Shown in pieces: positions 56,040 to 64,000 of a stretch of DNA of 64,000 bases. The stretch's first letter is position 1, and each line of letters opens with the position of its first letter. A program made the translations under genes and the position numbers. The stretch spans positions 1,218,501-1,282,500 of the forward strand of contig NC_081150.1 in the NCBI RefSeq assembly GCF_958295425.1, written 5' to 3'. The notes beneath the pieces are model-generated. The model saw only the letters and a program-made list of their open reading frames with translations. It ran no database searches and was not told where the DNA came from. This DNA comes from Solea solea. Lineage: Eukaryota > Chordata > Actinopteri > Pleuronectiformes > Soleidae.

Positions 56040-56470
56040 CTCACATCTTCTTACATGTCGGATTCAACATGTGGAATGGAATCTGCCAATCTGACGGACA
56101 AAAGCCTGAGAGGAGTCACCAACACTTTATTCCCCGACGTATCACAACATCAGCGGATTATAGAGAACAGGAGTGGCCACGCATTCTTCATTTCCGAAAG
56201 CTTTGTTTAATAATAGCCGCCATATAACAAAGTAAGTGTGAAAAACGCACTTTACGGCTTGGAACCGCTGTAAAGTTATATTTCCCGTTAAATTGAAATC
56301 CTGCTCCCTTGACATTATAGATAAGGCATCTGAAATCATAATGTCACTTTAACAGCCCATAAACTTTAGGGCATCACTGCTGGCATGCGCACTGCTTGAC
56401 ATTCTCGCATCTTGAGGGATAATGTCGGGGCTTGTCGCGCGCACTGAGTGACATTGCATGACAGCTATTG
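56040..56470. promoter_or_regulatory. Strong candidate conserved non-coding element
   Basis: Repeat-free block with AGCTTTGTTTAATAATAGCC, CCATATAACAAAGTAAG and CCATAAACTTTAGGGC words, plus CpG-containing edges (CTTGTCGCGCGCACTGAG). A balanced AT-core/GC mixture typical of developmental enhancers. Frames are short. Confidence 0.45.
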
Positions 56471-56488
56471 TAACACTCCAAAAAAAGC

Positions 56489-56536
56489 GTCTCTCTCTCT
56501 CTCTGTCTCTGTCTGTCTCTCTCTGTCTCTCTCTGT
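56489..56536. repeat. (TC)n/(TGTC)n polypyrimidine repeat
   Basis: CTCTCTCT interspersed with TGTCTG units over about 48 bp. Confidence 0.9.
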
Positions 56537-56539
56537 CTT

Positions 56540-57694
56540 CACGTAGGTTTATGAAGATGAGCAGGGAGTGGAAGAAAAAAATTCATCACTTTAGAAAATC
56601 CTTCTCCCCTCAGTGGTTTTGCACAATAATTGTTTTTCCACACCCTTGGGCTAGTCATCAGTGTAGCTGCCACATCACCACATGATATTCACGATAATCC
56701 CCATTAGTCTTACTGCCGTGGTGTCTCTTGCACTCCCAAAACTTTTTCTTTTTCTTAGAATGTAATAAAATTGTAAATGTGTTGATTCCCTTTAGGTTTC
56801 TTGTCAGGACTTGATGATCTTTCTTGGTTTTACGGCTTTTTTGTTCCCTCTGTATGTGATGATTTAAACGGTATTCTGTGTTGTTTTTTTGACATTAGAG
56901 AGTCTTAGAATGGCTCGACCCGTGTTATCTATGTCATGGAGCTGTGCATTCACATTAGGTGTGTTTCATACAAGGAGGATTTTGCAATTTTGCTTAAATT
57001 AAACTGTAACTAAACCCTAAATCCACTTTTTCCAGGTGTAAACCAGTGATGTTATATGGTGATCCATCTTCACAGTTTAGTGTATTGTTGTGATAAAAAT
57101 CTACACATCTACTGCCTCTCTGGTCAAACTCCAGCTACTATATTCAAATATTACCATTAGCTTTTCGTCGTCTACACTTGCTTCACAAGCTCAGTACAAG
57201 ATATTGTCGTCCCAGGCTCCTCCCCCTTGTTTAAATGCAGGACTCACTATCAGACCACGCCCCCTGCACTAAACCCCACTCTCCCTCCCTCCCTCCCTCC
57301 TTTTCTCTCTCTCACTCTGCACTCAGCCCTCTTCTGTGCATTTTTCAATACAATACATTGCGTGAGCCTCACAATAGGGGTTTAGTTAGCCATTCAAAGG
57401 ATAGTTCAGGATAGTTTTTGGAAGTGCTGCACAAACACGGCTTCTAGTGAGGACACCAGGCAAAAGTGATCAAAGGATTTCAAACAACAAAGACACAAAA
57501 TAACACATGTGAACTTAAGTGAACGCTGTACTCCAGCAGCAGCAGACTACGACCCATTGTTACTGTGAAACATGGCAATCTGGCACCTTATGTGTGTCGT
57601 TGTTAAGTAGATGCAAAGAGGTGAGTCTGGTTCTGTCAGAGATTTCTTCTTCTGTTAAACTGTTGGGTTCTCTGCTCTCTTTGATGTTGTCTCT
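56540..57694. other. Unique AT-rich sequence, no gene recognised
   Basis: Contains a (CCCT)5 run at 57280-57300 and nothing else recognised. Confidence 0.45.
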
Positions 57695-57780
57695 GTACAG
57701 TGCCTTGAGATCATGTATGTTATGATTTGGTGCTATACAAATAAAATTGAATTGAATTAAATTGAAATTGAATTGAATTG
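57695..57780 (+). mobile_element. L2-like LINE 3' tail with GAATT repeats
   Basis: CAGTGCCTTGAGATCATGTA, TTGGTGCTATACAAATAAAA and a run of TTGAATTGAATT units are the very characteristic 3' tail of a fish L2-type LINE. Strongly 5'-truncated. Confidence 0.75.
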
Positions 57781-58631
57781 ACTGTATTTCCTCATCATCT
57801 TAAGATATCATAGACTTGCATGGACATTCGATTTATTTCCTCGTGTCCTCGCACGGCAGCCATATTTTCAGTGACGGTGAGTATCACTGAGTTCTGCTGG
57901 TTCTCTGAGTTCTGCACAGGTGTGTGCTTCAGAAAGCATGAACTATGCCTTGAAAGCCTTTGCACGTGAATGGTGACATGAATAAACACGGTTGCAAATC
58001 GTCTGGAGGAAAATTCTGATGCACGGTCAGTATTTACAGGAAGTGTGACAGGTTTAAGCAAATAAATCACAAGGGACAAACAAAAATTACGTCATCTGCA
58101 AAAAAACAACGATGATCTGTTGCTCATTTTACTTCATAGAAAAATGAGAGAAAGGCCTGGGTAAAGGTGAGACTGAACCACTTCACTGCTTCAGGACAGA
58201 CTGAAGATTTGGGGTGTAAATAATCCCAGCTGTAGACGTGTTTTTCTCATTCAGTTAAAAACCTCTGAACGTCGTGTCAGCGACACACATTCTGATTTCC
58301 TGTCAGACGGGAGAAATATAATGTACATATATGAATAAATGTGATTTAATTAGAGCCCAAAAGTGCATTCATCTTTTCTTGACTTTTGTTTTTTTGGTTG
58401 AAACTTGTTTTTCAAAAGGACCTTTGAGCTTTTCTGCCTTTCGCCCACACAGTCGCTTCAATTCTTCTTCCACTTTCTTTTCTGTTGCAAAGCATTGAAT
58501 GTAAATAAACACGCAAAGCTTGAGCCTCAAGCATGACAGTGTGTGACGAGATAATAATCAAGTGACTTGGGAGAAGTAGAGAAGCCAATTTGCCAATAAA
58601 GAGAAATTAAAAGCCAGAACGAGAACTTCTT
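57781..58631. other. Unique sequence, no gene recognised
   Basis: No feature supported. Confidence 0.45.
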
Positions 58632-59102
58632 CACTGCAAAAACAGCCCTTAATAAATAAATAAATAAATAAGCCAAATATTCTAAATTGATTTACATTTC
58701 CTTCTTTTTTTTAAGAAAAATAATCTGCCAATGGCATAAGCAAATTTAAACTAGCTTGTAAATCTACAGCCTCTCAGATTGTAATGTGCTGAGAAGTTAA
58801 ACTATATTATAATCAAAAGTAAAAAAACACAATTGTGCCATACAAGAACTGCTCAAATTTGCAGACACCAATCTGCAATAGTGAATTTTACTGTCTTTCA
58901 CACATACTTAATATACATCAGTAGGGAAACTATGAATTAACTATTGTTACTGGTTATTAAAACTTATTATTTCAATTTATTATATCGATTATTTCTCTGG
59001 TGAAAATCTCGCCTGCCAAAAATACTTTTTTTCTGTTTGGGCAACAAATAAGAACAATTTCTCAGAAACGCAGCTTATTTTAAAAACGAGATTTTTGCAG
59101 CG
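58632..59102. mobile_element. MITE with CACTGCAAAAA ends
   Basis: Left CACTGCAAAAACAG and right GATTTTTGCAGCG are inverted (10 of the outer 11 bases). Internal TTAAGAAAAATAATCTGCCA and AATGGCATAAG are shared with the fragment at 21095-21245. The AAAT microsatellite 58650-58671 grew inside the left end. Non-coding, AT-rich, 471 bp. Confidence 0.6.
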
Positions 59103-60149
59103 TTTGTTCAATATCTAGAAAATGGAAAAGGCTACCGCCCCTAAACAAGTTATTATGTCAAACAAGGACAGAAGTTAAGTTCTTGTTCTGTTGCATTTAT
59201 TTAAGGTTTTTCTTTTTCTGACTCCATCACAAAACAAAGTGACTCCAAACACCCAAAACCAAACCCGATATCACACGAGTTTCCATGCGTTCATTTGGTT
59301 GATCTGTAACGTGGAAACACAGCAACGACCTCTCTCCAATGGCATGCTAATGCTAATGTAAACACACTGGAGGGCACTGTTGTACTTTAGGTTTGATTTC
59401 AGCAGCGTAGCGTCCACTAAGTCCCAGAGGTCAGTGTGGTCAGTCTAAGCTGTAATTGTGTCTTGAGGGTATATCCGACATATCGTCACTGTATGGAGAC
59501 GAGTCACTGAGACAAAGATCTCCTTTTATTCAGGGGAACATGAATGAAATATACATTTAGATGAATACAAATATTGCAGTAGGTTAATCGTCTGTAGATA
59601 ACATATATATATTTTGATAAAATACCCTTATAGCCCCACTTCTCTCTTGAATTTGCTGCCTCCATCTTTGTCGTTGTCTTCTTCTTCTTCTTCTTCTTCT
59701 TGTTGTGTTTGGAGTTTGTTTGGTTTATTCCCTTGATGATAACTTTGATTTTCTCTCCTCAGTCACCCGGCTTGGTTCATTCTGTCCTCGTTTCTGTGAT
59801 TGTGTACACTGTGATATATACTTGTTCAAATAAAGCTTTATTTAGACTTGTTCACAGGTCTTTTAGAGTTGTTTTCGAGGGTCTCGTGTGGATGAACACA
59901 TTTCTCGAATCAATGAAAACAAACATTTGAAGAAAACTTTTTAAGAACGACAGTAGAAAAGTTCTGTTTCCGCGACTGTAACAAGGTTCCCAGTATGAAT
60001 CATGGTTCAACATGGCCTTTCCTTTGAGGAGCCTCTCCTTGTGTTTGAATGTGTCCTGTCATGTTATTCCAGGTTCAACCCAGGTTCCAAAGACGAGGCC
60101 AGACCAGTGAAGAGCTGTCCGACAGAAACAGCAGCTTTGTGTGATCACT
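59103..60149. other. Unique sequence, no gene recognised
   Basis: Includes a (CTT)8 run at 59677-59701. GTCTCGTGTGGATGAACACA (59880) may be dispersed-repeat text. No gene. Confidence 0.4.
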
Positions 60150-60560
60150 GACTGTCTTCTGCTTTATAGCCATGAAGCATTTCTTTCCTGCTCACTCCTT
60201 CACCCAATAACGAAGGTGCCGAGGCTTCATGTGGGCTGATCCATATGAATCTTACATAACCCCTTCAGTTCCCCTATAGGGCAAAAAAAAAAAAAGACTG
60301 AATTCCGAGTGAAAAGTGCATGTGGGCTAGTTTAATGACAGGGACGAGCTGGAAAGTTTGGAGTTAGCCAGTGGCGTCTCATTAATATATACACACATGC
60401 TGGAGCTTGCGTTAAAGGATGACTACCTGCTCCTATACTCTGTCTCCGTCACTGCTGATGTAGTGCAGTCCAAACGAGTAGTGATGAGAAAGGAGTTTAA
60501 GAGAGGCGGGTGGCGATTGATGTTATAATGATAGCCGGTTTCTCCCTGGGCTGCTGCCTC
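60150..60560. promoter_or_regulatory. Candidate conserved non-coding element
   Basis: Repeat-poor block apart from an A13 tract near 60282. It contains GTCTCATTAATATATACAC, GGCGATTGATGTTATAATG and GAGTTTAAGAGAGGCG words. Composition fits a developmental enhancer. Confidence 0.35.
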
Positions 60561-60839
60561 CGCTGGTGAAAAGCTGCGAGTCTCATTGGAACCTGCTGAG
60601 GATTCTGCTCTTTTTCCTGCGACTTGTCAGACGATGGAGACATTATTCTGAAGGGGCTGGATTCCTGGAGAGCGGGAACATGTGCGGCATGAGCACAGAT
60701 TGTTCAGGGTCTAATGGTTGGTTACGCAGAGACAAAAAATCAAATCCTGCATTCATGATTCCAGCATTCATTTCTGCAGGACTGAGGGAGACGGAGCGGT
60801 CTTGTTTTTGGTTTACTGATGTGGTTTTAGTGCAGAAAC

Positions 60840-60905
60840 GGCTCAGGCCTTGTCCACACATAGGTGGGCATTTTGGAAAACTGAGGTTTTCATCCTCTTG
60901 AAAAC
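60840..60905. repeat. Dispersed fish repeat (GGCCTTGTCCACAC type)
   Basis: CAGGCCTTGTCCACACATAG, GGCATTTTGGAAAACTGAGG and TTTTCATCCTCTTGAAAAC are recognisable words of a widespread fish repeat. Confidence 0.4.
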
Positions 60906-61664
60906 AAAATAATCCTGTTCCAAAAAAAAAAAAAACATCTGTAAAGCTTTGTTGGCCAATGAGAAAAGAGGTAGACAAAACATCACCATATGTTCTGGTG
61001 GGCAACAATACACAATTCTGAGACCTTTGGGCTGTCGTATGTTCCAAAAATCGAGTTAATATTGTGTAATATTTCCTGACATGTTATTTCTTCTTCTTCA
61101 ACCAATGTCCTTTTCTTGATTATTTTACAGCTGTAGAGACTCACTTCATTTCTGGGCTTGATTGGAAAATAATTGATCATGCTAATTAAGGAAAAAGGTA
61201 CAAATGTTTTGTTGTATTTTGAACATGACAAGCGTGTCGTTTATCTTACTGTTAATAACATAACATAACAATAACAACCATTTGATTTCTACAATCTATT
61301 AATACAAAAAAAAGTTGAGAAACAAGTTTTCATTGCCCCCATTACCCTAAACAAATTTATAATGATGGTGAACTTTTATATTTGCACTGTGGGAAAGGAG
61401 AATTGCTCGTCTGTATAGATATCTGTGAACATAGTGGGAGAGTAACTGTATTTACACATTATGTGTAAGAATGTTAAACAATTAACAATCGCACACGTTT
61501 GGCTCCATCTGACACTATTACCCAACAAAAGAGATGATGCTTCACACTGACGTCAAACAGAGGACACACAAGCAGGGTGTCACGTTACAATCCAAATAGC
61601 TCCATTTTCCCTGTGTACACATGGTGAATGGTCTGGATTTAAACTTTTACTCACAGTTTTTCAC
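60906..61664. other. AT-rich unique sequence, no gene recognised
   Basis: A14 tract near 60920; no other feature supported. Confidence 0.45.
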
Positions 61665-61825
61665 ATTTGTATGTGCAGGCACATCTTTCACACCCATTCA
61701 GACATCATCAGGAGGAACGTGGAGGGAGCAAGTGTCCCTGTGGCAAGATTGGCATGGGAATTGGACCCTCTAACTTCAAGTTGAGACACAACACGGTTAA
61801 CCACTCATCCACTGTCGCCCCACAT
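61665..61825 (-). mobile_element. tRNA-type SINE (family C-like), reversed
   Basis: On the minus strand: GGGGCGACAGTGGATGAGTG, GTTAACCGTGTTGTGTCTC, then GAGGGTCCAATTCCCATGCC. A- and B-box-like blocks are therefore at the right. The left part CTTTCACACCCATTCAGAC matches the body seen at 37055. Confidence 0.6.
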
Positions 61826-62139
61826 AACACCTATGTGTGGACTGGGCATGAGTCCAGCGATTTTAAACAGACAACACTCATTTCTCTTGGTTTTGTGTGT
61901 GTTTCTCACACTTTTCCACTTCAAACGGCATTATTATCACTCTTATTTATAATTGTAGGTCTTCTTAAATCATACAGTCAAAATTACAGCAATATACTCA
62001 GCTCTCTCAAAATATAAAGCTGTGGCAGGCAACATAGTGCTGGCAAAAACGTCAAAGGACGCTCCAAGGCACTTTCTTTTAAACTATTCAAATGTCTTTA
62101 ATCTAATGCCAACTTCATGTTATACCCTCTAAAATACAA
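61826..62139. other. Unique sequence, no gene recognised
   Basis: No feature supported. Confidence 0.45.
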
Positions 62140-62166
62140 AACACACACACACACACACATTATATA

Positions 62167-62220
<54 letters not shown>

Positions 62221-62236
62221 CATATATATATACACA
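62140..62236. repeat. (AC)10 plus long (AT)n microsatellite
   Basis: AC run passing into about 75 bp of TA repeats interrupted by TACATA and TACACATACA. Prone to cruciform formation. Confidence 0.95.
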
Positions 62237-62469
62237 ATACAATACACAGTTGTGTCATCAGTTGTGTCATTATTTTGGGTCGCCAAATTTTCCTCACATT
62301 CGTTTGCCACTTTAAAAAAGTTTTAAAAAAACTCTAATTTGGGTCCTGATAGATATTTGTTTGGGTCGTAAAATTAATTTGTACCCGCCTTCTAGTTAAG
62401 AATTATGTTTCTTAAACAACATTAATTGATCAAACATCTGTTTCAAGAATGTCTGCTTCTCTTTTCAAT

Positions 62470-62810
62470 GTATTCTATTTATATAGCATTTCAACAACAA
62501 GGCATTTCAAAGTGCTTTACAATAAAAAAAGAAAAACAAATACAGCAGCAGCGGCATAACAGATATAAAAGGCATGATGAATAAAAACATTTAAATAGAT
62601 TAATAATATAAATTAAAAGTTGCAGTTACGGCTGTGATGTAGCAATGATAATAATTTTATTTTTATTTAAAAAGACAGTGTCAAACAGGTAGGTTTCCAG
62701 GCTAGATTTAAAATAATGAATACATTTAGTAGACCTGCACTCTTCTGGGAGTTTGTTCCAGATATTTGGGGCATCATTTCAAAAATAATGTTCAACATAA
62801 TATTAGGTGT
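62470..62810 (-). mobile_element. L2-like LINE 3' end with ORF2 C-terminal relic
   Basis: On the minus strand one frame (about 62774-62683) reads APNIWNKLPEECRS then TKCIHYFKSSLETYLFDT, the 'WN-LP-R-FKS-LKTYLF' C-terminus of L2-type ORF2 proteins. The 3' UTR follows, with AAAGCACTTTGAAATGCC and ATATAAATAGAAT at the element end. No stop interrupts this short piece, so the insertion may be fairly young, but it is heavily 5'-truncated. Confidence 0.7.
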
Positions 62811-63231
62811 TACAGGAATGGAAAGTATATGCAGCTTTTCTCCTGTTTTCCCTCGGTTTATGTTGTGAAATGGTTCACAGTAGTTTGTCATCTTTAAGAA
62901 GTGTTTCCCCACAGAAGACGTTTGGGGAAACACTGCTCTGTTTTACTGTAGTGCTTCAGTGTCATTGTTTGTTTGATTTCTTAATTTTTCTTCGTAACTC
63001 ACCAACATTGTCTGCTGCAGCCGAGTCCTCCTTCCTGGTTTTGGCCAAAAGATGTGGCAGTGGGCGGAGCCTAAGAGTGGAACCTGAGGGTGGAGCCTGA
63101 TTAAATACAGAGGCCCAGTGAATGGACCAGACCATGAGTGGTATCAGCATGGGGGGATTTGTGTTTGGTCATGACCTCTATAAAGTTATAGTTGATATAG
63201 TTTTAGTCTTTTGATTCAAAATGGTGACTGC
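62811..63231. other. Unique sequence, no gene recognised
   Basis: A 97-codon + frame at 62807-63100 begins at the LINE edge and has no domain. GTGGGCGGAGCC (63060) is a GC-box-like word. Confidence 0.45.
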
Positions 63232-63450
63232 TCATGGGCAGCCAATGGACACGCAGAAAGGGAACTTGGCTTGTAATCGGAGGGTTGTTGGTTCAAGGCC
63301 CTGCCAGGTCAAAGGCTGGGGTACCCCTGAGCAAGGTACCCAATCCCCATAGCTTATTGGACATTGAGCTATGGGCCTGGATAAATGGCAGGGTTGCATC
63401 AGAAAGGGCAACCGGTGTAAAAATATCTTCTAAATCAAATATGCAGATCA
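63232..63450 (+). mobile_element. tRNA-derived SINE (family A), longest copy
   Basis: GGGCAGCCAATGGACACG, B-box-like TTGGTTCAAGGCCCTG, AGGTCAAAGGCTGGGGTACC, then a LINE-like tail GCATCAGAAAGGGCAACCGG, TGTAAAAATATCTTC and AAATCAAATATGCAGATCA. The tail matches the 3' part of a fish LINE, as expected if that LINE's machinery mobilised the SINE. Confidence 0.75.
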
Positions 63451-64000
63451 TTACTTTTCTGTGGAAAAGTTGTTATTCCAGCATTGGTACCATTGATAAA
63501 AAGAATGTGTCTGTTCATGCAAATTTGGTGGGATGAGCTCAGGAGAGAAGCCTCTGTTAGTATTCAACAGCCTGAGGATGAAGACTCAACAGGCAACAAT
63601 GTGTCTAGCAATCCTGCAAACCAGGCCCAAATAAAAAAGATCAATTTAAAACAACGCAGTCAGCCGAACATAAAGGATGCAATTTAGCCATATTATTAAT
63701 ATGTCTATGCCAGTTTGAATAAGCAACACTTGCCAGGTGGAAATAGTTCATGTTTAATTGTATTAATTGTATTTTCCTATGACGCCTTATTTGCAAGAAT
63801 TTGCTTTTGCTGAAAGCAACTTTTTCATTTACTGGTTCCTCTTCTTGTTCTTACATTGACTTGTCTTATTTATCACAGCCTGAAGAGTTCTTCTTTAAAT
63901 GCATGTACAATAACAACTATAATGTGTTATAGGTTTTATGTAATAAGAAAGCAAGACAGACAGGAAGAAAGAAAGTACTACATTTGTACTTGCATGCAGT
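63451..64000. other. Unique sequence, no gene recognised
   Basis: Short (GAAA/GACA) purine text at 63950-63976. No coding or RNA signature. Confidence 0.45.

Noticed and set aside
1..64000. CRISPR arrays, prokaryotic operons, phage or plasmid functions
   Set aside because: No direct repeats with unique spacers of CRISPR size, no ribosome-binding sites or dense coding. All features point to vertebrate nuclear DNA.

Overview
The window looks like a gene-poor stretch of a ray-finned (teleost, probably percomorph) fish nuclear genome. The sequence shows AT-rich DNA, abundant (AC)n/(GT)n microsatellites, several classes of tRNA-type SINE, LINE-L2-like 3' ends finishing in GAATT or ATT tails, and many short non-autonomous DNA transposons of kinds common in fish. 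I found no convincing host protein-coding exon, rRNA or genuine tRNA gene. The longest open frames are low-complexity products of tandem repeats or lack any recognisable domain. The window is best read as a gene desert or part of very large introns.

Layout. 1-9 kb: SINE and hAT debris, a foldback element (2562-3329), a GC-rich block with G and C tracts (3.7-4.1 kb), minisatellites, an L2 remnant, a 16/17-bp minisatellite (7501-7818) and a MITE with 15-bp perfect inverted ends (7988-8352). 9-16.6 kb: repeat-poor unique blocks that look like conserved regulatory DNA, separated by two oppositely oriented copies of one MITE and a well-preserved SINE. 16.6-28.4 kb: SINEs, a 56-nt palindrome, a 727-bp hAT-like element with near-perfect 8-bp target duplications (20228-20954), triplet repeats, and a roughly 79-bp tandem array split by an L2 insertion. 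28.8-46 kb: more unique, regulatory-looking blocks among dispersed repeats, plus a decayed Myb/SANT-type frame (36231-36320). 46-64 kb: hairpin-rich DNA at 47.6 kb, a complete 1267-bp inverted-repeat element (49090-50356), further MITEs, SINEs and L2 tails, and two more candidate regulatory blocks.

The most interesting object is the element at 49090-50356. It has 20-bp perfect terminal inverted repeats, a 9-bp perfect target-site duplication, two opposed arrays of a ~21-bp repeat, and a central fragment whose reading frame resembles the N-terminal helix-turn-helix of an integrase-type transposase. No genes act together here. The functional content, if any, is regulatory or selfish. Family names given for repeats are recognition from memory and were not tested by database search.
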